A DNA stretch of 18,888 bases from Treponema sp. (GTDB lineage Bacteria; Spirochaetota; Spirochaetia; Treponematales; Treponemataceae): positions 1 to 18,888 of the forward strand of contig JAILQA010000230.1 in the NCBI GenBank assembly GCA_024699205.1. Reading direction: 5' to 3'. Shown here piece by piece: positions 7,863-17,100 of this stretch. Positions within the stretch are counted from its first letter, which is position 1; every line of letters begins with the position of its first letter. Both the position numbers and the translations under genes were made by a program. Below the pieces are notes generated by a model. It did not search any database, was not told the origin of the DNA, and saw only the letters and a program-made list of their open reading frames with translations.

Positions 7863-9344
7863 CTAGTCTTTTAGAACGGAATCAATCTGCTTAATAATGT
7901 AAAGTAGTTTTGATTCAGAATCGATTCCAAATGTATCCAGAATATTTTTTTTAATCTGATAATAATCGACACTCTTTTCTTTATAACACTGAATTATATC
8001 TGCGAAGTAAATGTAATTTACAATTTCTTTTAGCACTGTAGAAGAAGGATCGTTCTGGTAAAGGTAAGAAAAAGCCGCATTAACAAGAGGAGACTGTCCC
8101 CAGCGCTCAGAAATAAGATTATCATATTTATAAAAGCAATTTTCGGTGTAAAACAATTCAACAACAGCTTCAGAAATATTCTGGGCAAGGCATTCCTGTA
8201 TAACTTCTGCCTTTTGCTCTGGAGTAGCAACCGCAACAAGAAGATTTTCTATATTATGAATAAGCGCAATTGTAAAAATATATTCCTTTGTTAAAACTGA
8301 TTTTGGCGGAAAGTTCTGAACAAGATTGTAAGCAACAAATGCAACATGATAATCATGCTTCCAAAGTTTTTTAAGCTGTTCAGTCACCGGGACAATTCGT
8401 ATTTTTTCGTTTTCTGGAGTAAAGATTTTCCGGATTTTTTCTAATCCAAGAAGTTTTACAGCTTGTATTACACAGGCACAATCTTTATGTTCCTTGCAAG
8501 ATTCAGAAAGCAAAAGGAAGGCACAGGTTGGCTCTTTAGTAAAAAAGTCGGTTACTTGAGTTTCTTCAGTCCTGGGAGCATTAAGTAAATCTTGTAATTT
8601 ATCAAAAGAAGAATCGAAAATCGGAATTGCGGTCTGTTTTTTTGCAAAAACCTTAGAAACTTCATTTATTTGATTCTGGATATCTTTATTTAAAGGCAAT
8701 TCAATTCTTGTGATTGTTTCCGAATCAGTTGAAATAATATGATAATTGTCCTTTGAAAGACCAATCTTTTGCAGCATTAAAATAATAATGATAATTCCAA
8801 GACCTGCGCCTTCAGTCTGGTCAAGAACATTGGCAAAAACATCAGAAATATTACTGTAATGCATTGCAAGGTCAATTTTTTCATCAATTCGGTCTTTTTC
8901 AAACTTAGTGAGCGCACAGTTATTTCTTACTTCAATTGTAATAAAATCATCTTCTTTTTTGAGAATAAGCTTGATGTAAAGTCCGGCTTTTTTCTGTTCT
9001 TCCAGATAATGATCGATGTTTAACAGGGTTTCATCCTTAAAGAACATCATTCCTTCGTTGTAATCCTGCTCATCGTTTATGTCGAGATTTTTTTCTTTAA
9101 AATAGATTCGCTTGGTATTAGCCTTTTTAGAATTGTTAAGAAGCTCGTCAACACAGAATTTTAAATAATCAATCATGTGTTCCTGGTGACATTCTAATAG
9201 AAATTCACCAAGAACTTCCTGGATATAAACTTCCATATTCTTAGGTAAAGTATAGGAAGTAATTTCCATTGGGTTGTGAAACTTAACTGCTGACTTAATT
9301 TTTTCCTTGTCTTCTTCTTGCAAGGAAAATTCCTTCTCATTCAT
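7863..9344 (-). CDS. HATPase-HDOD fusion protein, putative signalling protein
   Basis: A soluble 493-residue protein. Residues about 55-218 resemble the histidine-kinase-type ATPase (GHKL) fold: an N-box CVDELLNNSKKAN (64-76) with E67 and N71, and a glycine box DQTEGAGLG (175-183). No phosphoacceptor histidine domain is visible. The C-terminal half, from about 285, looks like an HDOD domain: VIQAVKLLGLEKIRKIF, LWKHDYHVAFVAYNLVQ (327-343) and ALIHNIENLL (360-369), where HD-type metal-binding residues are not kept, as is usual for HDOD. HDOD proteins generally act in signalling by scaffolding. The gene is last in a - strand block behind trkH, but an extended -10 box stands just before its start, so it may be transcribed independently. 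The ligand and output are unknown. Confidence 0.72.
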   Translation of the reverse strand: MNEKEFSLQEEDKEKIKSAVKFHNPMEITSYTLPKNMEVYIQEVLGEFLLECHQEHMIDYLKFCVDELLNNSKKANTKRIYFKEKNLDINDEQDYNEGMMFFKDETLLNIDHYLEEQKKAGLYIKLILKKEDDFITIEVRNNCALTKFEKDRIDEKIDLAMHYSNISDVFANVLDQTEGAGLGIIIIILMLQKIGLSKDNYHIISTDSETITRIELPLNKDIQNQINEVSKVFAKKQTAIPIFDSSFDKLQDLLNAPRTEETQVTDFFTKEPTCAFLLLSESCKEHKDCACVIQAVKLLGLEKIRKIFTPENEKIRIVPVTEQLKKLWKHDYHVAFVAYNLVQNFPPKSVLTKEYIFTIALIHNIENLLVAVATPEQKAEVIQECLAQNISEAVVELFYTENCFYKYDNLISERWGQSPLVNAAFSYLYQNDPSSTVLKEIVNYIYFADIIQCYKEKSVDYYQIKKNILDTFGIDSESKLLYIIKQIDSVLKD

Positions 9345-9356
9345 GACTTAAAAATA

Positions 9357-9365
9357 ATTATAACA
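9357..9365 (-). promoter_or_regulatory. Extended -10 promoter element before the HATPase-HDOD gene
   Basis: The - strand reads a perfect TGTTATAAT (9365-9357). The start codon at 9344 is 12 bases further on, predicting a leader of about six bases; no Shine-Dalgarno sequence is present. The element is identical to those at 3879-3887, 3913-3921 and 14045-14053. Confidence 0.5.
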
Positions 9366-9409
9366 CCACTTTTATTATATGGGAAATCATTTTATCTTTG
9401 TAAAACGTT

Positions 9410-10852
9410 TTACTTTTTCCAATAGCTAGGGAAAAAGAAGATTATCATTGTATAAAGCTCAAGACGGCCGGCTAGCATTACAAAACAATACCAGCATTTA
9501 AGCAAAACTGGCAGTGCCCCGTAATTTGCAGTTGGTCCCAGCGCTCCAAATGCAGGTCCTACATTACCAACCATAGTCAGGGCAGCAGTAAAGGAAGTGA
9601 ATAAATCAAGTCCCGAAAAACAGCCTGCACCGGTGGTTATGGCAATCAGTATAAGATATACAGTTGTAAAGGCAGCAACGGTTGTAATAATTTCGTTTTT
9701 TATAGGGCGATTGTTAACTCTTGTAGTAAAAACTCCATGGGGATGAAGCATTTTTTTTGTTTCATTCGAAACTATTTTACCAAGAATTACCCATCGGATT
9801 ATTTTAAATCCACCCGAAGTTGAACCGGAACAACCACCCATAAAGAAAAGCAGGAACAAAAAGAACTGCGCACTCGAAGGCCATTGAAGGAAGTCGGCGG
9901 TAGAAAAACCGGTTGTACTCATCAGCGAAACAACCTGGAAGGATGAATAACGTAAGCTCTTTGCAAAAGTTCCGTAAAAAGGAATAAGAATGCAGGTAAT
10001 TATTGTTATAAAAATTAAAACAATGGCTACATAAACTTTAAGCTCTGTATTTTCTTTGATTTCGTTTACCTTGCGGGTAAAAAGATAATAGAAAAGGCTG
10101 AAGTTGACACCAGACATAAACATAAAGATTGTTATAATTACGTCAATTGCAACGGAATTGTAGGAACCGATGGAATCATTTCTGGTAGAAAAACCGCCCG
10201 TCCCCAGCGTTGCGAGCGAATGAGAAAGTGCATCGATAAAATCCATGCCGGCAATTTTCAGAGCAATTGTTTCAATTACAGTAAAGCTCAAATAAATAAT
10301 CCACAAGGCTTTTGCTGTGGTAGTAATTCTTGCAGTTACCTTGCCTTTTTCGGGACCAGTTGTTTCTGCTTTAATCAGCTGGAAACCTCCAACACCAAGC
10401 AGCGGTAGAAGAGCGACGGTAAGAGTAACAATTAACATACCGCCAATCCAGTGGGTTAAACAGCGCATCATGTTTATGGAACGTGGAAGAACTTCAATTT
10501 CGCTGAGGATTGTTGAACCGGTTGTAGAAAAACCGCTTATGCTTTCAAAAAGAGCATCAATAAAAGAAAAATAGCCGCTAAAATAAAGGGGAATTGACCC
10601 CATAAGGCTGGTAATTGCCCAGGCCAATGCAACGACAACAAAGGCATGTCTGGATGAAAGTGTAAACTTTATTTTTCTTGTGGGAAGGTTTACACAAAGC
10701 AGAAGAATCCAGCTTGCAATCATAGGAATAATAAAAGCAAGAAGAACTGAGTTCTCTCCACATGCCAGGGCAACTCCAATTGGAATTATAAAAGAAGTTC
10801 CGACAATTGCCAGAAGAATTGATGATATTTTTAACAGACTTAATATAAACAT
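9410..10852 (-). CDS. trkH: Potassium uptake protein TrkH/KtrB family
   Basis: Membrane-embedded, potassium-translocating subunit of a Trk-type uptake system. The 480 residues contain about ten hydrophobic segments and the four pore-loop signatures of the family: FSTTGST (108-114), TLGTGGFST (215-223), STTGFSTAD (third pore) and TMVGNVGPAFG (fourth pore), each with the filter glycine. The C-terminal GRLELYT is also typical. It lies 49 bp downstream of trkA in the same direction, and the two are probably an operon encoding the channel and its NAD-binding gate. A weak purine-rich stretch (GGGAAAG) precedes the ATG. Confidence 0.94.
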   Translation of the reverse strand: MFILSLLKISSILLAIVGTSFIIPIGVALACGENSVLLAFIIPMIASWILLLCVNLPTRKIKFTLSSRHAFVVVALAWAITSLMGSIPLYFSGYFSFIDALFESISGFSTTGSTILSEIEVLPRSINMMRCLTHWIGGMLIVTLTVALLPLLGVGGFQLIKAETTGPEKGKVTARITTTAKALWIIYLSFTVIETIALKIAGMDFIDALSHSLATLGTGGFSTRNDSIGSYNSVAIDVIITIFMFMSGVNFSLFYYLFTRKVNEIKENTELKVYVAIVLIFITIITCILIPFYGTFAKSLRYSSFQVVSLMSTTGFSTADFLQWPSSAQFFLFLLFFMGGCSGSTSGGFKIIRWVILGKIVSNETKKMLHPHGVFTTRVNNRPIKNEIITTVAAFTTVYLILIAITTGAGCFSGLDLFTSFTAALTMVGNVGPAFGALGPTANYGALPVLLKCWYCFVMLAGRLELYTMIIFFFPSYWKK

Positions 10853-10901
10853 GAACTTTCCCGCTTTCTTTAATCTAAATCTTTAATTTCAATTTTCAAT
10901 T

Positions 10902-12332
10902 TCAATCTTTTCCGGCAAAATATGACAGAACTTTTTTGCTGTCATCTGCACGAGTAATTAAAACCACATGATCCCCAGCGTAAACCTGGGTATTTCCGTT
11001 TGCAATTGAATAGGTATCTGTATCAATTCTTTTATCAAGAAGCACGAGGAAAGAACCTGTATTAGGAATATCTTTAAGCGGCATTCCAAGAACTTTTGAA
11101 CCAGCAGTGATTTCACATTCAACAATTTCCAAATCGCCGGTAGTTACTGTATGGATTTCTTTTACGGCTTTTCCGCGCAGATGACTCATAATTGAATCAA
11201 CAACACAGTCACGAAGAGGAATTGCAACATCAACACCAAGTTTTTCTGCAATTGAGGCAAACTCAGAACTTGCAACAAGGCTGATTGACTGCCCTACCCC
11301 AAGAGATTCAAGGTAAGCGGCAAGTACCATATTAAGTTCATGATTATGGGTTGCACAAATTGCTAAATCAAAAGAAGTAATGCCTTCTTCGCGTAAGAAG
11401 CTTTCATCAGAAGCGTCAGCACACATTACGCGGGCATCTGGAAAACGTTCTGCAGCAGCCTGAGTAAGGACATCATCTGTATCAATAATTACAAACTCCT
11501 GGGAACGTTTTGCAAAGAAACGCGCAAAGGCTCCTGTTTTTGCAGGCTGAATAAGGTTTTCGGCAATAATACTTCCAATTTTGCCGGCGCCGACAAGTGC
11601 AATTTTTTTAAGTTCCTTTTGAACAGAACCACAGAGGGCCAGCATAGACTGTATGTCTTTTTTAGAAATAAGGACTCCAAGTGTAGTCTCGGATTTTATA
11701 ATTGTATCACCAGAAGGCAGAGTAGCTTCTCCATCCTTTTCTACATAGGCAACAAGAAAGTTCAAATCGGTTTTTGTTCTGATTTCCTTTAAGGAAATGC
11801 CGTCCAGAGTACTGTTTTCAAAAACCATTATACGGGCAAGTTCTAAATCTGAATTATCAAAGGTAATTACGTTTCCGATTGCACCGTTTTCAACAGCCTT
11901 GACGATTGCTTCTGCGGCTTCAACATCGGGATGAATCATATAATTGATGCCGTACAAGGGTCTATGTTTTCCTGAAAAATCATTTGCATGTTTTTTTTCG
12001 GCTTTTGCAGTATTCAGGTAATATGCATAATTGCGGACACGGGCAATTTTAAGGACATCAGGGTAAACAGCATCTACAAGTGAACAGGTAATCATATTCA
12101 CTTCATCAGATTCAGTTACGCAGACAAGGGCATCTGCTTTTGCAATTCCAAGTTCTTCCAGTGTTTCAAGATTATTTCCATCAACACAAAGAGTGGTACA
12201 GTCAAGAAGATTTGAAACATGCCTTATAGTTTCTGAATTATTGTCAATCAGAGTGACCTGATTCTTTTCATTAATCAAGAGTTTTGCAAGCTGGACTCCT
12301 GTGAATCCAGCTCCTACGATTACAATTTTCAT
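10902..12332 (-). CDS. trkA: Trk potassium transport system regulatory subunit TrkA
   Basis: Cytoplasmic, peripheral subunit that gates TrkH in response to bound nucleotide. The 476 residues form two RCK units. The first Rossmann domain has GAGFTG (7-12) and an acidic D30 at the end of strand 2, typical of NAD binding; the second has VGAGKIG (247-253) followed by VIIDTD. Each is followed by a TrkA-C-like region (around 160-225 and 395-470). The length is that of the classical double-RCK TrkA rather than single-RCK KtrA. The start at 12332 was chosen because MKIVIVGAGFTG is the usual TrkA beginning. It follows the ECF gene by 20 bp and lacks a good ribosome binding site, but a TATACT box lies eight bases upstream. 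Confidence 0.94.
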   Translation of the reverse strand: MKIVIVGAGFTGVQLAKLLINEKNQVTLIDNNSETIRHVSNLLDCTTLCVDGNNLETLEELGIAKADALVCVTESDEVNMITCSLVDAVYPDVLKIARVRNYAYYLNTAKAEKKHANDFSGKHRPLYGINYMIHPDVEAAEAIVKAVENGAIGNVITFDNSDLELARIMVFENSTLDGISLKEIRTKTDLNFLVAYVEKDGEATLPSGDTIIKSETTLGVLISKKDIQSMLALCGSVQKELKKIALVGAGKIGSIIAENLIQPAKTGAFARFFAKRSQEFVIIDTDDVLTQAAAERFPDARVMCADASDESFLREEGITSFDLAICATHNHELNMVLAAYLESLGVGQSISLVASSEFASIAEKLGVDVAIPLRDCVVDSIMSHLRGKAVKEIHTVTTGDLEIVECEITAGSKVLGMPLKDIPNTGSFLVLLDKRIDTDTYSIANGNTQVYAGDHVVLITRADDSKKVLSYFAGKD

Positions 12333-12340
12333 ATAATCAT

Positions 12341-12346
12341 AGTATA
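12341..12346 (-). promoter_or_regulatory. Possible -10 box for trkA
   Basis: TATACT (- strand) lies in the 20-bp gap between the ECF gene and trkA, eight bases before the trkA ATG. The upstream -35 match is poor (TTTCCC). It could let trkA-trkH be expressed apart from coaX and the ECF gene. Confidence 0.3.
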
Positions 12347-12352
12347 ACCTAT

Positions 12353-12964
12353 TTATTGCTCTTGGGAAAGTTTAGATTTTCGATTCTTGCTGATAAAAAT
12401 ACCTGCAAATACAGCGGCACAAACAATTGTTCCAGCGATTGCTTCAAGAATTGCATTGAATGAAAGCATTCCAATTACAGCAAAATATCCCATTCCGCCC
12501 ATTGCTTCGCTGACAGTCTTTCCTTCAAAAATAAAGAGACAGCCGATTACAAGAAGGGTGTGACAGAAGGTAGTTACAAATCCGTTGATTGCGGCGCTTA
12601 AGGTTTTTGGCATTTTTGGAATAAAGTTCAAAAGCTTCCATACAGCCCAGGCAATTACACCAGTAATCATTCTTGGCAAAACTGAACAGAGAGGATTTAC
12701 AAAAACAGGGTCAAGGACACCACTTGGGCTCATTGCGGCCTGAATCAAGCTCAAAATACCAAATACAGCACCTACAAAAACACCATAAGGAAGTCCTGCA
12801 AGCATTGCAACCAGAATTACCGGAATCTGAAGAATGGAAATAGAAGCGGTTGCGCCAAGAGGGATAAGTCCAAGCTTTGTAATTCCAAGAACGATGACAA
12901 GGGCACTAAAAGCACCTGTCAAAGCCAATTTTTTATTTCGTGATAAAGTTTCGTTTGTATTCAT
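12353..12964 (-). CDS. ECF transporter S-component, probably for pantothenate (PanT-like)
   Basis: A small hydrophobic membrane protein (203 residues from this start) with about five or six transmembrane segments, typical of the substrate-binding S-component of energy-coupling factor vitamin transporters. Landmarks include KKLALTGAFSALVIVLG near the N-terminus, the FVNPLCSVLPRMITG loop, and a conserved HTLLVIG helix. The shared ATPase and T-component genes are not in the window, as expected for group II ECF systems. Substrate is inferred only from position: pantothenate kinase coaX lies immediately upstream. A longer frame starts at 13018, but the start at 12964 is preferred: it has GGAGA six bases upstream, and the longer form would read through a hairpin and lacks a site. 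Confidence 0.85.
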   Translation of the reverse strand: MNTNETLSRNKKLALTGAFSALVIVLGITKLGLIPLGATASISILQIPVILVAMLAGLPYGVFVGAVFGILSLIQAAMSPSGVLDPVFVNPLCSVLPRMITGVIAWAVWKLLNFIPKMPKTLSAAINGFVTTFCHTLLVIGCLFIFEGKTVSEAMGGMGYFAVIGMLSFNAILEAIAGTIVCAAVFAGIFISKNRKSKLSQEQ

Positions 12965-12991
12965 AATTATTCTCCATAATAAGTTATATTG

Positions 12992-13018
12992 TTGGAGTTT
13001 TGCTACGCAAAACTCCAA
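12992..13018. other. Perfect 12-bp hairpin between coaX and the ECF gene
   Basis: TTGGAGTTTTGC (12992-13003) and GCAAAACTCCAA (13007-13018) pair perfectly around a three-base loop. On the transcribed - strand it follows the coaX stop by about 30 bases and ends 17 bases before the ECF ribosome binding site. No U-tract follows, so a classical terminator is unlikely; an mRNA-stability or attenuation element is possible. Confidence 0.6.
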
Positions 13019-13048
13019 ATGCAGACGGTAGCAATTGAAGTTATAAAA

Positions 13049-13825
13049 TCAACTACAGGTCTGCATTTCTACGGCACATTTTACGCCGTGCAGAACGAGT
13101 TCAGGGACAATCTGCTCAAAGAGATGATAGTCACTGAAGATTTTAGAAAATCCGCCGGTTCCGATTATCAGCGGCTTTTTTCCTTTAAAGATTTCTTTCT
13201 GATAGAGACTGCATATTTCCTTAATTGCTCCTGCATGACCGTAATACAAACCTGTCTGAATTGCTTCAATTGTATTTGCACCACCAACATGTTCAGGTCT
13301 GGCAATTTCTACAGACGGAAGCTTTGCAGTTTTTTGGGCAAGTGATTCTACAGATAATTTCAATCCGGGAAGAATGGCTCCTCCTATAAATTCTTTCTGG
13401 CTGGAAACCAGTTCGAGTGTTGTTGCGGTTCCCATATCAACAATAATCAAATCTTTGTTAGGGAAAAGATTAATTGCACCCATGGCAGCGGCAATTAAAT
13501 CGGCACCGATTTCTTTTGTGTTAGAAGCTTTTAATTTCAAGCCGGTTTTAATTCCAGCCTGAATAAAGAGGGCATCCTTATCAAAATACTTTTTGCAGGC
13601 ACTTGCCATAGAGTAATTTGATGAAGGAACTACACTGCAGCAGCCGATTCTGTCTATCTGCTTCCAGTCAAAATTATTTTCACGCAATACAGAACGCATG
13701 AAAATTCCGATTTCATCAGAAGAAGAATTCGGGTCGGTAGTACGGCGAAACTGCAAAACCAGTGTCTGACCGTCAAAAATTCCAAAATTTGTAGCTGAAT
13801 TTCCTATATCTATAGTTAAAATCAT
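13049..13825 (-). CDS. coaX: Type III pantothenate kinase CoaX
   Basis: Catalyses ATP-dependent phosphorylation of pantothenate, the first step of coenzyme A synthesis, in the cytoplasm. The 258-residue protein has the ASKHA-fold signatures of the type III family: the N-terminal phosphate-binding loop TIDIGNSATNFGIF (from residue 4), GADLIAAAMGA, DMGTATTLE with the catalytic-region aspartate, and GGAILPGL, followed by IGTGGFSK. Length is normal. The ATG at 13825 is preceded by an AAGGTGAG ribosome binding site. It is first in a - strand series with the ECF S-component, trkA and trkH; coupling with a vitamin importer suggests pantothenate salvage. Confidence 0.95.
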   Translation of the reverse strand: MILTIDIGNSATNFGIFDGQTLVLQFRRTTDPNSSSDEIGIFMRSVLRENNFDWKQIDRIGCCSVVPSSNYSMASACKKYFDKDALFIQAGIKTGLKLKASNTKEIGADLIAAAMGAINLFPNKDLIIVDMGTATTLELVSSQKEFIGGAILPGLKLSVESLAQKTAKLPSVEIARPEHVGGANTIEAIQTGLYYGHAGAIKEICSLYQKEIFKGKKPLIIGTGGFSKIFSDYHLFEQIVPELVLHGVKCAVEMQTCS

Positions 13826-14120
13826 ATTCTCACCTTCACTCTGTCAATTAATTTGTTTTAATTTTGTGATTTTTGTGATTTAAAATGCGGGTTTATGTGT
13901 AGTCAGTCATAGTACCTGTCCTCCTGGGGATCAAGTCTTTTTTATTAGAAAAGAGCTTTAAGATTTTACAGAATCAGTTTCGCAGAGGATAACTGTTCCA
14001 AGAGAATATTAATGAAATTTTATATTTATGTCAAAAAGAAGTTGTGTTATAATTTTTTAAATTATGCTACAATGTACTATATTATGCTATAATACATAAT
14101 TAACATATGAGGAGATGTTT
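13826..14120. promoter_or_regulatory. Intergenic control region between coaX and the large lipoprotein gene
   Basis: No coding frame is convincing in these 295 bp. On the coaX side there is a perfect 9-bp tandem repeat, TTTTGTGAT, at 13862-13870 and 13871-13879, which could be an operator. On the lipoprotein side there are three -10-like boxes and a ribosome binding site, GAGGAGA (14109-14115). The middle (about 13900-14030) shows no recognised RNA element. Confidence 0.5.
14045..14093 (+). promoter_or_regulatory. Three extended -10 boxes spaced exactly 20 bp, before the lipoprotein gene
   Basis: TGTTATAAT (14045-14053), TGCTACAAT (14065-14073) and TGCTATAAT (14085-14093) lie at exact 20-bp intervals. 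The first and third are perfect extended -10 elements. The third would start transcription near 14100, giving a leader of about 20 bases with a strong ribosome binding site five bases before the ATG at 14121. Confidence 0.6.
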
Positions 14121-17100
14121 ATGAAAAAAGTATCATTCCTATTCATTTCATTTATTTCAATTTTATCAGGATTATTCCTACTTTTCGGGTGCAACAACGG
14201 CACAAGACCAGACAAAAACATCACAGATGATACTACTGACGAAAACAAAACGTATTTGACCATTTCAAATGTTACGGCAGAAAGAACAGTAGCTCCAAGC
14301 TTTACAAACGATACAATTACTGATTTTGTTTTTACACTCAAAGGAAAACTTGAAGGCACGGACACCGAAAAAGAACTTGGCTCATACGAGGGAATTGAAG
14401 AATTAACCTCTGCTTCAATTCCAGTAGAAACCGGCAACTGGACCTTCACACTTACAGCAGCAAAAGACGGAACAGCATTTACAGGTACAAGAGAGATGGA
14501 AATCATCTCGGGAAGTAACACTATTTCTTTTGGATTAAAATGGGATGAAGAAGCCCTTTCGGGAGAAGGAAATCTTACATATACATTCGATTTTTCTAAG
14601 GCAGCAACTAAAAATGATGTCGAACTTGTAACAGGCGAACTCGTAAAATACAATCCGACTAGTAAAGAAGAAACAGCTGTTGAAGAATACAAAGAATCTC
14701 CTCTTGATGTTGCAAACTCCAAGGTTACTTATGTATTAACAGAAGTTCCAGCAGATGTTTACCGCATAAGAATCCGCCTGTATGGAGATATAGAAAAGAC
14801 ACTTCCAATTCTTACCTATCCGGAACTTGCAATAATCACAGGCGGTCAAACAAGCACGGCAACACGTGAAACAAAATCTTTGAACGCTGTATATTCAATT
14901 TCCTTCTTTGAAGATTCAACCACTGAAATTACAGACAGCAGATATCCGTCAAAATATACAACACTTTCAGAAACAATTACTCTGCCAGCAAGCTATACTA
15001 AGTCAGGCTACGAGTTCAAAGGCTGGTATACAAATCCGTCTTTTGAAGGAGATGCAGTTACAAGCATTGCAAAAGGAAACACAGGCAATAAAGCTTTCTA
15101 TGCAAAACTCGTGCCGGAAGGTGGATTTGTTTATGTACCAGGCGCAACAGTTACAGGTTCGGTTGGCTCTGGTGATTCAGTATCGGAAATATTTATAGAA
15201 GGCCGCACTGTTCCAATCGGTGACTTATATGTATGTGATCATGAAGTAACTCAGAAAGAATATGAAGAGTTTATGACATACTATGGTGCAGCTACGACTG
15301 GTGATGCAACCGGTCAGGGCGGAAATTCTGAACCTTACAAACCGAATGACAATGTAGGAGACGGCGATGATTTTCCTGCATATTATGTAAGCTGGTACGA
15401 GGCAATTATTTACTGTAACCTGCGCAGTGCAGCTGAAGGACTTACACCTGCATATTATTTAGCAGACGCAAACGGCAATGAATTAAAGTTAGGAGTTGAT
15501 CAAAACGGAAGAAATGTTGCAGATTGGGATAACAACATTGAAACAGATACAAATGGAAAATACTTCTACAACTCAATAGAGTACTATAACGACAATCTTG
15601 ATTACTTTGATCAAGGAAGCGGCGACAGTCTTGGCGGAATAAGACTTGACCTTTCTGCAAACGGCTACCGTCTTCCTACAGAAGCAGAATGGGAATACCT
15701 TGCAAGAGGAGGAGTAAACGGAACACAGTATACATATTCCGGAAGCGATACTCTTGAAAATGTAGGCTGGTATAGCAGTAACAGCGGTGATAACGGTGGC
15801 ACGGATAACCCAAAAGTTCACGAAATAAGAACAAAAGCAATGAACGCATTCGGTTTATATGATATGAGCGGTAATGTATTTGAGAGATGCTGGGATTGGG
15901 GTAGAAGAACAACATCTATAACTCCAGATACACCATCTACAGGTGATTCGTTATTCCGCAACAAAATTGCACGTGGTGGTAGCTGGGCTGATGAATCAAT
16001 TCATACTACTGTTTATTTTCGAAACAACGAAAATCCTAACCGCCGCTTCAGCAACCTTGGTTTCCGCGTAGTCCGAAATGCTTCATTCTATCCTTTGCTT
16101 GTAAGATTTGATGTAACAACTAACTGGCCGGAAAATACAGCTCAAATTGATTCTGTTGTAATTGATAAAGAAGGACAAACGGTTTCTCTTCCTGCTTATG
16201 ATGGTACAAGAACTGGCTATACATTTAAAGGATGGTATACAAGCTCAACCCCTGGTGACTCAGATGAACCATTTGATTTTGCAAATCCAATAACCGACAA
16301 TATTACTCTTTATGCTGTTTGGGAAGCTGATTTTGTACTTACAGAAAGCTTTACTTTTGAAGGCGAAGAAACCCTGTGTAAAGATGATGCAGATAGAGAA
16401 TCTAAAGTATTCATAAAAGACAAAGTTATTCCAATTGGCAGCCTGTGGGTATGCGACCACGAAGTTACTCAGGGTGAATATGAACAATATTGCTGCTATA
16501 CTGGTACTGCGCCTTCAGATACATACGGTAAAGGCTCTGATTATCCTGTTTATTTTGTAAGCAGGTATGATGCAATAGTTTACTGTAATTTACGAAGTGA
16601 AGCTGAAGGTTTAACTCCTTGTTATTCCCTTAATAAAAATAACGATGCTAAGACCTGGACAGGAGTTAAGACTGTTACAGAAGATGGAAAAACGAAGTAT
16701 TCTTGTAGTTATGCACAAACAATTAATGATTGGGAAGAAATTACATGTGATTGGAATGCAAACGGTTATCGTCTTCCAACCAGTGCTGAATGGGAATATG
16801 CTGCAAGAGGCGCTAATCTGGATTCTACAGAACAGACAATTTATAGTGGAACAGATGGGACTAATGACGATTTGGATAATTATGCCTGGCATGCTGGAAA
16901 TAGTAGCAATACAACACACCCTGTAAAAGGCAAGCTTCCTAATGCACTTAACCTTTACGATATGACAGGTAATGTTTCCGAAGTGTGCTGGGACTGGCAT
17001 CCAGAAGCTATTAATACCTACAGAAGTGTTCGCAGTAGTGGTTTTTCTGAAAACTGGGAATTAAATGTAATAGGAAGTGTTAAGTCTTTCGGGCGATACA

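Noticed and set aside
12992..13018. Hairpin as a rho-independent terminator
   Set aside because: No run of T follows on either strand; the - strand continues CAACAATATAAC.
12353..13018. Longer ECF S-component starting at 13018
   Set aside because: The extra 18 residues span the hairpin and have no ribosome binding site, whereas the ATG at 12964 has GGAGA six bases upstream.
14087..14722. A 211-residue frame on the - strand, rich in Ser and Val
   Set aside because: It lies antisense to the start of the lipoprotein, lacks a ribosome binding site, and its composition reflects the complementary strand. The + strand frame has a signal peptide, lipobox and domains.
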